Source of the DNA: Macrocybe gigantea | Taxonomy: Eukaryota > Basidiomycota > Agaricomycetes > Agaricales > Callistosporiaceae | NCBI GenBank assembly: GCA_011319805.1 | Contig: SJRY01000050.1 | Span: 930,001 to 994,000, forward strand | Length of the DNA: 64,000 nucleotides | Direction: 5' to 3' | In this document: one piece after another, positions 34,797-46,465 of the stretch | Layout: each line of letters opens with the position of its first letter | Numbering within the stretch: position 1 is the stretch's first letter | The notes under the pieces: model-generated | What the model was told of the DNA's origin: nothing | Databases searched by the model: none | What the model saw: only the letters and a program-made list of their open reading frames with translations | Program-made: the position numbers and the translations under genes

Positions 34797-37700
34797 TTAA
34801 TAGTCCATGCTCGGGAAGATGATCCATAACAAGTCGAAGACGGTCGTAAGGCGTCCGCGGCGAAAACTTGCACCAACTGCGTTGGCGATACAAAGGGGTG
34901 CAAGGGAGTCTAAAACATCGTGGTCGTAAGAATATTAAAAGTCCTTATAAATTGTCACAAAGGGCGCAGTTGAAATGTAAAGAAGTGCGGAAGACAGCAG
35001 CTAAGACATTCGTGAGACAGTGTTCATCCACAACATGAAATTTTTTGTTACTCACGAAGAGCAATAAGAAGAACGAAAACGGCCAGGACTAAGACGTAGA
35101 ATATACCATATTTGATCATCTAAGGGCGAGGAGTTATGAAATACCCCGCCATGTCAAGTTCATAAAGGGGACTCACTAGCCATCGGCGTTGTCTCTTTTG
35201 TTTGATTGAGTACACGGGAGCGCGAATTTGCTTCGATGGCCGAAGCCAGACTGATACATCGTCAGCTAAGGCCTCACGTCTAAGAAGGACACGCAAAGAC
35301 TTACACAAAATCGTCGCATGGAAGCGGTCAAAGTAGGGAATCAAGATTGGAGGCGTCAACATGAACAGAAGCAGGTGACCGATGATGAGGTCGGAGCTCC
35401 ACAACGACAGCTCGATGATCTTCACGACAAACTCGCGCGCAGGCTGAGACATGACATGCGCCCCGAGCCCGCGACCGTACCACCTGCCCGTCCACCAAGC
35501 ACGATTTGTCTCGTCATGCTTGAACTCGCGCGAAAGAAAGACAGAAATGAGAATCTTGTGAATCGCACGCTGGATAGCGATGACGGCCATGAGCCCCAAG
35601 ACCGCGTGCGATGCGTCCCATAGCTCGAGGAACCACTGCCACAAGGAAAAGAGGCATCATTGTCAGTTGATCCAGATTCGCGGCTAGATTGGGCTAGGAA
35701 GACGACTCACGAGAAATTCAAAGAATCCAACCATGCCAACAATGCCGAGCGCATGTGCAATGAAAGCGATGACCGATCCAAATTTGGGGAACATGGGATC
35801 AAGCATAGGTCCGAGGAACAACGAGACGAGAAAGAGGGTCAGCAAGACCGCCGCATTCCATACGATCGGCCCAAGGGAGATAACTGCAATGCGAATGAGA
35901 GGACTAGGAGGCTGCCTGCCGTTTGATCCTGGGAACGATTTGACGAACATGTATGCAATCACCAAGAGAACGGCCATGAAGATCGGGAAGATGACCTCGG
36001 AAAAGATGACGGCGCGCCATCCAGCACGCGGGACATCGCCAGAGAGTTTCTCCGAAGGGTGGCCGAGTCGTTTCTTCTTGTAACCTGTGATCATGGTCCG
36101 GGACAGGCGGCAGTAACCAATCCAAGAGTTATTGTGAGAACGCGAGTTGCCACGGCACATCCATCTCAGGAATTCCCTGGTCGTCACGCAACGAAACATC
36201 AGCCGTGCGAACAGACAATACGGACAGAACAGCGCCGAAACCTCACCTGTAATCAATGATAAAGTCGGAGAACACAAACTGGTGTGGGTTAAACAAGAAC
36301 GGCGCGACGCACAAGGAGAGGATGGAAATCCAGAAGTAGATCAAATACGGGGTCCAGATGGCCAGCGTGACATAGAGAAGCGAGATCAAGGTTCTCATGC
36401 CCAGGTAGATACTCGGCCCAGCAAACCTCGAGAACAAGATGCTGAAGTATATGCGCGTCGTGGCGAACCCGCGGCCTGTGGCGATGTACCGGGCACCACC
36501 GAGGGTCAAATTGCTCAGGATCGAGTGCGTGTAGATCTGAGTCGAGAATATTTCAAAGACGGGTGAAAGGGAGCCGAACTGCTTCGCGAGACGGAACACG
36601 GCTTTCCAGGTTCCTCTCTCCACGAGTTCTAATTCAGATTCATCAGCATGGAACAACAGTCAACTCATATCAGTGTATGACGAACCTTGCAGGAAAAGCG
36701 GCAAGAACGAAATCATGAACACAAGGAAGATGCTGATGATGCAGCGCCTGATCCATTCAAAGACAGGAACCAGATTGTAGCATCCTCCCTGCCCGCCGAT
36801 GAACTGGCCCGCATCGGTATACTTGCATATCGTCAATTGCGAATTGAGAGTGCCCAAGAAGACAACTACACAAGGTTTCAAACACTTTGTAAGACAACCA
36901 GAAGTAGAAAAACTCACGAGTCACGATGAAGATCTGCACCGACAAAATGACGAGCATGTTGTTGATGTGGAAGCCAGGATGGCCGTAATAGAACGTCAAG
37001 AACCGGTCGATCGGCAGCTGCGTGCCCAAGTAATAATACTCGCGACTGAGCATCTGCTCTCCCATTCCGGTCCCGATCTTGGTCTGGAAGTTCAAGATCG
37101 TGCCAAAGCCCAAGTCGCGGCCCTTCCCGCACTGATAATACTCGGTATGTTTGATCCTGCCGCCACGCCCAAACGCGTTCATGCCAGCGTAAATGTCCTC
37201 GTTCAGATGCAGACCCTTTTGCGCCTTGGACACGCCGCCGCGCGTCGTCATAAACAGGCCGTTCAGGAAATCAGGGTGTCCATAGTGCAGCTTGCCCCCG
37301 ATCCACGCCATTGAGCGCGCAGCGAGCGTACCGAACGTCTGTTCCTTGCCGGCAGCCAAATCTCCCAAAATACCGATATTCTCCGAAAAGATGTACTCTC
37401 TCGCACCGACGATCGCGACCGGGGCTTTTTAAAATCCTTGCTGCCCCACTGCTGGTACGGGCTCTGACTAGAGACCTGGTATTCCTCAAACTCCCCGAGC
37501 ACGTTGCGGATCTTGAGACACTCCTCGAGGTAGTTGTCCTGGTTCGCGTCGATGAGCTGCAGGTACTCGCCGCGGTAGAAGATGATCGCGTGATTCTGAT
37601 TGTCCGATTTGCCGTCACCCAGGATGGGGTTGCCAGGCAGTTCGATCCTGAACTTGGGCCGCCGCTTGCCCGTCTCGGGCACGAACTCGCTATATCCATC

Positions 37701-40700
37701 GATGAGCGCAGAATAGATCTTCGGGTCACCACCTTCCTTCCTAGGCGGCTCCTCTTCAAGGTACGCGATCTGCAAATCCGGATAGGCCCTGAGCAAGAAC
37801 TCGGCGTTCTCATGCTCCTCCTTGTTGAACTTGGAATACCGCTGCATCGAGACGAGAAACTTGAACTTCCTCCTCGCCATGCGTTCGAGCTCGCGCTCCA
37901 GCTTGTCCGTGTTTCCGCCAAAGAGCTGAACGACCTCGGGGTTCTCGACCCGATAGAGCAGCTTGATCGCTTTTGAGTAGTTCATCATCCCAGACACCGT
38001 CCTGTAAAGCGTCTGCGCGCGGAGGGAGGCCCAGATACGCGTGCGCAGCGTGAATTCGGGGGCGGCGCTCTTGAAGCCGATGAAGTAGTACGGCAAGTCG
38101 TCGACCTTGGACTGGCCCTTTTCGTCGCCACCAAAAGGATTCGCGCCGTTGAACATGGCGGATTCCTCCGCGAGAATCTTGGTATCCTTGACGAAATTCT
38201 CCCATTCGACAGGGTGCAACTGCTTCAGATACTCCAACAGTGTCACTCGGGTATTCTGATCCTCTTCTCGGATGATCTCCCTCAACGACAGCAGGGTCTA
38301 AAAAATTCATTGAGCGACGCCAGGTGATAAAATACCGCAGCTAAAAACCGACCTTTTCACTATAATGGGGCGTCAAAACTGTAAATGTAGGCATAGCATC
38401 AACCGGAAGCGGAGCCGGAATGTCCGTGGTGAGACTCTGCGCAAAGAACGAAATCCGTCGCTCAGCCTCGCTTCCGGACGGGAAGAACTCGGCCTTGAAA
38501 GCCCTGTCGTTCTGCGAAATAAAGAACGGCGGCGCGCGGAGGGAGCGCCTGCCACCAGCGCCCGTGTCGACCTGGTGGTATAGGAGTTTCTGAACGTGGT
38601 CGATCGACAGAAGATGCTCGCGGTACATGGAGATGATGATGGCGTTCCAAATCTGCGAAACCAGCACCTGGTAGACAGCATAGTTTCATGACATGTAGCC
38701 GGGAAATCGAGAATAGTGCTCTTACCTTGGGCTTGTATTTTACCTCCATATCGCTCGTAGCGAGCAACTTTGCATATATACGCTTGGGAAGCCTGGTATA
38801 GATGTCTTTCCACGGCGTCCAGATCGACAGGCCCAAAACAAAGCTCCTTCCGATGCTGTACACCGTGTTCCAAATGATATACCACAAAAACGTGTCGAGG
38901 AAGAAGAGCACGAGGTCCATGACGAACATAATCGCAAGCGTGAATGCGGCCTGGTTCGTGCACAGCGCGTTGCCAAAGTACTTGTCGTTGCATCCCTGCA
39001 CCTTCATGCCGACCATGACGCGGATCGGGTCCCGGAACGACACGGTGAGGTAAAAGTACGACTCGACAAACTTGCACCCAAAGACGAGGAGCCAGAGGAA
39101 TATGCTCGCGAGGCGATTGGAGCGCGGAAGGGACGGGTATGATGCGGTGAAGGTCTGGCTCGCGAGGTACTTGCGCGACTTGCCCGCGACACGGTCGCCG
39201 AACATGCGGCCCGAGGGCATGACCGCAAACAGCAGCGTCGCGACTACGGAGATGAAGAATTGCACGATACCGAGGATGAGCGCGAGCGAGCCACCGCTGC
39301 GGTCTTCGCTGTGCTCTACGATGGCGACATAGAACGTCGGGCCGCACGTGAGGCCGAGTGTGATGAACAGGAATAGAAGCCGTCGTGTCAGATGCGACGA
39401 ATTGTTCCATGTCGTCGGGATATACGAGAACTCGGCCAGCGTGGCGAGGATCATGATCACAGTTGCCACAGCACCACCTAGCGCCACCGCGCTCCATGTC
39501 ATGGCAGGCGAATTTCGGTTTCTAGGCTGATAGACGCGTTGAGCGTTATAGGCAGTGTAAAAGAAGAACATGGCTATGTGGATGACCCATATGCGGTTAA
39601 AGTTGACTAGGAGATGGCCGAATGAGCGTTTCTCGTAATACGTCTTGAAGAAGGCGCGGTTCCAGTCGATGCGATCAAACTTCATGAACCGCTTTGCAGG
39701 AGGAATATCGACAAGCCGAGTCTATCGTACGTGAGAAAAGGAAGCTTAGCACAAAGCCATGCTGTGTAACGAGATATGGGAACGCACCTTATCGTTCAGC
39801 ACGATGCGGGCAATGCCCTCGGGATACCAGAACAGCTGGTTGACATCGTCGTACCCGATAATGTCTTCGTGATCCCTTTCTCGTCGAACGAATCTGCCAT
39901 CCACCACTTCGTATCCCTGGTCTCGGATGAATCGATAAAGCGGCTTGATAACGTTCCTCAAGTACAGCCCCTCGGGGACAGGATCAACCCTGCTCTGGCA
40001 TTCAGGCGAGCGGTAGTAGTCGTCCGCGCACTTGAATATGAAGCAGAGACACTCGGGCATGAAACGGACTTGGGCGGCTTCGCCCCACAGGAGGAGGTAT
40101 AGAGCGATCTGGCGCAGGCGGTCGTACTGTGACATGTTGTGCATCGCCTGGCGCCAGCGCTCAAGCGCAGTGTTGAGGGATTTTTCGTGCGATGGACGCT
40201 TATCCTTGCCGCGCTTCGATCGTAGTCTGTTGAGGCCTGGATTCTGAACTTGGCCGATAGCGTCATCAAGGTCGAGTTGGGCGGCGAAGTACCATTTTCG
40301 GTAGTTTGCATGGTGACCGCCGATGTAGTCTGCATGGAGCGTCAAGAGGGCCTGATTCGGCGACATCCGAGAGGCTCTGCTATCGAGCAGTTGCATCAGA
40401 GAGTCAAACTGAAAACAAACCAGAATCAGCACATTGGTTCACACGAGATACAATTAAACTGAGAAGGGCTGCGGAACAGAGAGCCCACCCATGACGTCGG
40501 GGATCGACGAACGCAGCTCGTTGGGGGTCGAGTCAAACGGTGATGAGACAACAAAAAGAAAAGAAGAGAAACTATTGTCTCATTTGTTTTTCCAATTAGC
40601 GTCGTCTTTCTCGAAACTCACCATGTTTCGCATGGAATCACGTTGGAAACCGAACTTCTGAGTAGGTCGAGGAAGATGTCTTCGATTTCTTCTTTGGAGA

Positions 40701-41203
40701 GGGGGATTTGACGCTCCTGACTCCATGCTGGATACGAATCGCGGGCGCCTGGGGGCGAGACGTACTCGACAAAGGTGGGAGTGGACGAGTCCGAATTGCC
40801 CATGCGGGCTCCGGCGCCAGGTGGACCTAACGACTCTGCAGAGGGCGGATAGCGTTGGCCGTAAAGGTCGACGTCGGAATCGGTGTCTTGAGGAGCTGTG
40901 TACAAGAGAAAAGAGAGCAGAATGTGAGACTTTTTTTTTCGTTCCGATACGAAGCGAGGGGCGATAAGCGAGAGGGAGAAGAGACTGACGATAAGGATCA
41001 TACTGTCCATTATGGTCGTAATAATGGGGATCGTGGAGGCCATTGTTGCTGGTGTCGGAGCCGTATGTGTCTCTGCGACCGTAGTCAGCGAGGTCAGACT
41101 CGTTGTCGTAGTAGCGCCTTGCGAATGGGTCGTTGTGGGCGTCGGTAGAGGGAGAGGAGGAGTGGTAGCCTTCCTGGCTTGTTGGCCCGTGAAGGGCAGA
41201 CAT
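34797..41203 (-). CDS. FKS1: 1,3-beta-glucan synthase catalytic subunit, two frame breaks
   Basis: Exons (complement): 41203-40990, 40895-40622, 40408-39788, 39721-38726, 38667-38353, 38297-36918, 36865-36686, 36628-36247, 36176-35711, 35635-35305, 35250-35177, 35119-35056, 34909-34797; about 1803 aa. This plasma-membrane GT48 enzyme makes wall beta-1,3-glucan from UDP-glucose with a Rho1 regulator, and is the echinocandin target. Landmarks: [49 protein letters not shown] (FKS1 domain 1), a first membrane block (about residues 390-680), [51 protein letters not shown], a second membrane block, then [14 protein letters not shown]. Two one-base losses break the frame, near 40664 and in an A5 run at 37426-37430; both repairs restore invariant family sequence. 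The last exon is weakly supported; an alternative short tail would end near 34931. Confidence 0.95.
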
Positions 41204-42414
41204 TGAATGGTGGGGACAGAAAGGAAGGGACTGTGAAGGGGGAGACTCGTGGTGTTGTGGTGGTGCGGTTGACCATCCAAATGACGACCCAGCCCAACTA
41301 GCACAGCCACATCCCGTGCCAAGCGAGACGCTACGACAAAACATCTCTTCTTTCGAACTTTCTTTGCCTATAAATCTTGGCAAAAATCATCCGCAAAAAC
41401 GAATTTGCAGTCTTCTGTATTCGCAGTGCTGCATTTCACTCTCCGAGCCCGCTTCGTTCAGGTCATTATGTTCGGCATAAATTGCCCGCCTCGAGAATCG
41501 TCACCAAAGTCTTCTGGCATCGCACTGTTTTCACCACAATGAATCTCCGCACTAATGACCGCCATGCAACGACACATAAACGATCCTGGAACCTGGGGCA
41601 AACTGCCATAGCAAGCCACCTAAATAGCAAGTTCGGCACCTCTATCCCGTGCTCAATGGATCCTTCACCAGACGAATCGTGCACTGGTTTGTTTCGAGGC
41701 GAAAGGAACCCATGTCAGGTCAAACGATTAAAGAGGACCTAACGTAGCCAACGGACATCACATGTCTTTTACAGGTGCTACAACGCATGTTTCATCGCCC
41801 CTTTCGGAAAGAAGACGATCCTGCTGACTGAGTAAGTCGACCATGCGAGCCATCGGAAACCTTCTTAAGTGCACTGCATTCCATGTTTCACCGTCGCCCT
41901 TGGCGAACGGATGAGCGGATAGGACACTCAATGCGGAAGGCGCCCTAGCAGCCGCTAAGGCATGTGTGCTAGATAGCAGATTTTGCCTTGAGAGGACACC
42001 ATCATGGTTTGAAACTACGTCTACGTAGACAAAGCCAAGAGGTGGTCTTTTTGTGACATACATCGACGTTCAACTACCATGGAGCTAGATAAAAACGAGA
42101 GCTAGTTTGGTCATGAATACCGTGTAGCCACGCAGAAGTAACGGCCCAAACACTCATGCCCTGGATCACCGTTGTGGCAACTGACTCTCAACTGACCAAC
42201 GACATACGCGCTTCAAATACCAGATGAGAACGCTCCGAAACTCTCGGAAACTCGTCGGCGACGGCCATCGACAACCATTTTGTGCGTATCGCGAGCCTGC
42301 AAGCCGAGTGTAGAAGTGGAATATGCCAATCAACCTTAGACGGCGTTCATCGTCCCTCTGCCTTGCTCATCTTCACGCGCGCTCTTCACACATCGTGAAC
42401 GATCCTGGAGAGAA
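41204..42414. other. FKS1 promoter region / DBP4 3' end
   Basis: This is 1.2 kb upstream of FKS1, with the tail of DBP4 at the right edge. The first 150 bases before the FKS1 start are C/T-rich on the coding strand. No gene is supported. Confidence 0.5.
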
Positions 42415-45274
42415 CTACTGCCCCCGCCGCAATAGCCGTAGTGCCATCTCTTCATCTTCCTCCACTGTCCTTTCCACAGCCCTCTTGCTTCGCTTCACAG
42501 GTCGGCGCTCTTGAAGCTCGGCCTCATCCTCTGAGGGTGACAGGTCGAATTCCGGCGACACATACCCGTCGTCTTCAGAAAGTGGCAAAAGTCCCGGGCC
42601 AAGTGCTGCACCACCGGCATCGTCTCCCCGACCAGCGAGCTGTACGCAGCATACGTCAAAACTACCGTGCACTTGAGTTAGAGAAAATAGCAACGCACCG
42701 CCTTCTCCTTCTCCTTCCGCTTCCTCTTCTTCTCCCTCTTCTTCTCCCTAGCCTCCTCTTTATCCACAACATCCGCCACCTGCATCTTACCCCGCTCTCC
42801 GGCGGCAAACTTGCGCCCCTCCTCCATCACCCCTCTCAGGCCTCCCTTCTCGCCGAGCCACGCATCCACGTCGCCCAGCTCGTAGACCTCATGCGCCTCT
42901 CCTTCATCATCGAACACGAGCTTCTGCGCAACGCCGTTTTTCGCAATGGCGCGCTTCGCCCGCCCCAGCTTGAGCTTCCGCTTCGAGAGATCCGCTCCCG
43001 CGTCGGCGCTCTTCTGCCCGTCGTCGAGATCATGATCGGCCCGCTTAAGCGTGATAAAGTCCTCATCGTCGTCCGCTACGGGATCGTGGTCGACGAGTTT
43101 GCTGTAGTGCTCCGAAAGAATGTTTTGGTTCCTTCTTTCGAACATCCGGTCGTATTTGGTCCGGACACCGGCAACCTAAATTGAGTCATAACGTGTGAGG
43201 AACTCATTAGCCGTTGTTGACAATGGACGTGAAAATACCTTGGATGGCCGGACTGGAGCCACAGGTGCCCTTTCCTCCTCGTCAGACTCCTCTTCGCTGG
43301 ACGAATGCATGTCGTCCAGCTCCTCGCCACTCTCCTCGCCTGACTCGTCCGAAGCCTCGATCGACTTGCGCCTCGGCTTCTGCAAATCGGCTTGAGTGAC
43401 GGCCAGCGCCTGAGAGGCATTCTTCTTCTGTTTCGCTATTTCTCGGTTCAGAAATTTGATTTTGGGTGCGCCCGGGAGACCTAGGGACTCTGCGAATCTC
43501 TCGAGCGGGAGCTCGTTCAGTTTGAATATTGATTTATCCTTGTGAAGGTGCACTGAACGTAGATACGATACAAACGCCTGTGACGCCAAAGTTAAAAAAT
43601 CTTTAATACAGACGATGTTCGAGCAAGGACTTACTCTCTGTCCGAGGTATTTGATTTCGGGATCCTGGAAGGCAAGTTTTTGCAAATGGTTCTCGACGCT
43701 CTGCGTCTTGCTGGGCCGGATCTTGAGTTTTTGCACCTCCACTCCTTTCTTCATCAACGCTGCTCTCATGCCGTCCTCCTCACTCGGCATCAAGAGCAAC
43801 AACCCTTTGCCCTCGCTTTCGTACCTCGCCGTCCTCCCTACCCTATGGATATACGTCTCCGCATCCTCAGGCGCGTCGACCTGCACGACCCAATCCACCG
43901 CCGGAAAGTCCAGTCCCCGCGCGGCGATGTCCGTCGCAAGCAGCACCGCATGTTTCGACTGCGTGAACTTTCCGTACGTCGCGAGCCGCGCGCTCTGCTT
44001 CTGCTTCCCATGCAGGTGCAGCAGCGGCACGCCTGGGTGCATCCTGCAGAACGTCTCGAACACGAAGCGGACCTGCTTGCAGCTGGAGAGGAACACGAGC
44101 GTCTTGGTCTGCAGGTGCGCCTTGACGAAGCTCCAGAGCGTGTCGAGCTTCTGGTCGAGGGCGCACACGACGTAGTGCTGCTCGAGGCTGCGCGGCATGG
44201 CGGACAGCGACGACGTCGCGTCGTCCAGCCCGATCGAGACGGGGTTTTGCAGGCTCAGCCGCGCGAGGTCGTGCACAGATTGCGTTTGGGTGGCAGAGAA
44301 AAGGAGCGTTTGGCGGGACTTGGGGAGATGTGAGAGGAGCGCTGAGAGGGTCCGTGCAAAACCCATGTCGAGGATCCGGTCTGCTTCGTCTAGCACTACA
44401 TCCATTGGGTCAATCGTTGCGCAAAAGTTCAAATACAAATAATACGCACCCAATATTTGCAGATTGTCTGGATCAAACCCGATCGTCTGGTCCATGTGTT
44501 GCAACAATCTGCCAGGTGTGGCCACCAGAATATTCATCCTCGACAGCCTGTCCCGCTCGTCCTTCAAATTCTTCCCTCCGATGACGAGGCCAGCTGAGAA
44601 GCTATGATGCCCTCCAATGGACCGAAGCACGTCGAATATCTGCACAGCCTGTCGTCTTTGCGTAAACTGGCGTGAAACGACAAACCACCTATAGGAGGGA
44701 AACACTCACCAGCTCCCTCGTTGGCGATATAATCAAAGCACCCAACCCATCCACGGGCCCCCACTTTCTTCTGTACAGGATCTCTAAAACCGGTACGAGA
44801 AATGCAAGCGTCTTCCCGCTTCCGGTGCGTGCAGCACCAAGGACGTCCTTGCCCTTCAAGGACACAGGAATGCTTTTAGCTTGTATGTCAGTCATCTTGA
44901 CGAAAAAGGCTTTCTTCAACCCTGCATAGAAAAAAAAAACATAAACGCTTTCCCGGAGAGCAAATCTCTGTTCTTGCAGACAAACCTCGTTTCGTTAGGT
45001 CCGATATTGGCAAGTCCGAGAACAGTGTAAGGTCGTCTGGAGGCACCTATATACACCAAAGAATGAATTGAGCCTAGTTCATCATGCTGGAAACCAAGAA
45101 ATCTTTGTTCACAAAATTGATTGCCTCTCGATCGAGCGTTTCAACCTTTTGTTGCGCTTCAAACCTCTTCAATTTTTTGGACCGAGCTGATTTTGGTGCA
45201 TCCTTTTCCATTTTCTGCTTTTTCTTTTGCGTGGACGAACCAGCTTTTGGCTGAACCTCCGCTAACGGAACCAT
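42415..45274 (-). CDS. DBP4: DEAD-box RNA helicase DBP4 (HCA4/DDX10 family)
   Basis: Model complement of 45274-45095, 45046-44986, 44921-44710, 44648-44450, 44395-43635, 43577-43239, 43175-42699, 42639-42415; 817 aa with no frame break. It is a nucleolar ATP-dependent helicase needed for early 18S rRNA processing (U14 release in yeast). Motifs in order: Q motif [35 protein letters not shown] within [17 protein letters not shown] within [25 protein letters not shown], and HRVGRTAR. The C-terminal extension has acidic stretches ([20 protein letters not shown]) and a long basic helix ([18 protein letters not shown]), both typical of DBP4. It ends in an acidic/basic tail ([10 protein letters not shown]). 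The start at 45274 gives the basic N-terminus [19 protein letters not shown]. An inverted-repeat element begins about 80 bp upstream of this start. Confidence 0.96.
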
Positions 45275-45355
45275 TCTGGGGAAAATATTCGGAGAGGTCT
45301 GCCCCACGCACAGGCAACAGTCTGATGTCAGGCTGGAGAAAAATTGAGGGCTATA

Positions 45356-46083
45356 CAGTGTTCCCACGGTCCTTTATACAGCATTTACTCCGCACTGAAT
45401 ATCTTGAGATAGTCAAAAGCTATGAACATAAGGGTGGTATCATTTCGTAGATAAGCTATTTGCCTAGCTTTCCATGCCATGATCTAGGAGAAATATGGAA
45501 AAATAAATTCGTGGTCGACAATTTCTGACAGGGTTCCTAAAATGGCAAAAGACAGTCCTTTATACAGAAAAGCAGCGCGTGCCATCTCTTCCCAGTGACA
45601 TCACGGACTGAGATGAGGATTGGAATGTCAAGTATAGCACTTAAAAAGTATCTATATTAACTTTTACACTGTCTTGTACATTTTCTCATGGTATGGCAGG
45701 TGGACGACCAGGTGTTACTTGTATACATCACGCTACATAGCCATTCTGGCATTCTTCGTGGGATATAAGGAAAGAAAATGACAATCATAAGTCCCAATAT
45801 GTTCCTCAAGTAGAATACCCTCAATCCTTCCATAAAAATCATGCTGCAGTGATGCTTATTCGTGCGACATTGATGTAAAATTGCAAATATTTACAAAATT
45901 TACAAATAAACCTGTTCCACAGGAGAGAAAAAAAGAGATTATTCTCATGAGCAATACGCGAATAATAGAGCTGGTATAGGGCTTTAATTTGTGCATTTAA
46001 GGATTCCAAACCGTGGAGAAATGAGGGAGCTAGAGGCCGCTGTATAAAGGAGCATGGGTGTATAAAGGACCGTGGGAACACTG
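45356..46083. mobile_element. MITE-like element with 25-bp inverted ends and TA target site
   Basis: Positions 45354-45380 and 46059-46085 are perfect 27-bp inverted repeats. Read as TA plus 25-bp termini, the element starts CAGTGTTCCCACGG and ends with its complement, giving a 728-bp element flanked by TA on both sides. This layout (TA duplication, CAGTG ends) is typical of non-autonomous Tc1/mariner or pogo-type elements. There is no transposase frame inside. Further partial copies of the inner terminus (CCTTTATACA) occur at about 45557 and, inverted, at 46041. It fills most of the gap between DBP4 and BTN1, so it lies in the upstream region of both genes. Confidence 0.72.
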
Positions 46084-46465
46084 TAACAAGACCAAACAGA
46101 GGGGAAGTCCAGACCTCCTGTCTCCACCTGTGCGTTCTGCCTCAATATAGCTCGGAAACACTTTTGCACCTTCACTTTTTGTTTATCTGAGCCTAAGGCG
46201 AGTCAACACATTTACAACAGGTTTAAAGAGTCGAAGCAAACGAGCCCTAAGCCAGGGCTCCCATTAACGGCTTGTGGATGCAACAAGACCAAACAACCTT
46301 CGGGATCGGAGCATGAGCAGACACAGCCACACTCGGACGGCGCTCATGTTTAAGTGCTGGCAAGACATCCCCTTTGAATGCCGGCGCGCTCCCTCTTCCA
46401 TCCTCCATCGTCTCCAAGTCCTTCGTCCGCAGCACGTAGTTCAGACCAAGAAGAATCCTTCGAAA
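46084..46465. other. short intergenic stretch before BTN1
   Basis: This is the sequence immediately upstream of BTN1. The 14-mer AACAAGACCAAACA occurs twice (about 46084 and 46277), a short direct repeat possibly connected with the neighbouring element. No gene is supported. Confidence 0.45.

Noticed and set aside
35318..40102. Several plus-strand frames across FKS1
   Set aside because: All are antisense shadows of a membrane protein coding strand; none has a motif.
42415..42700. Plus-strand frame 42441-43184 as a gene
   Set aside because: It is the antisense shadow of the charged DBP4 C-terminal region, which has the proper exon structure and family sequence.
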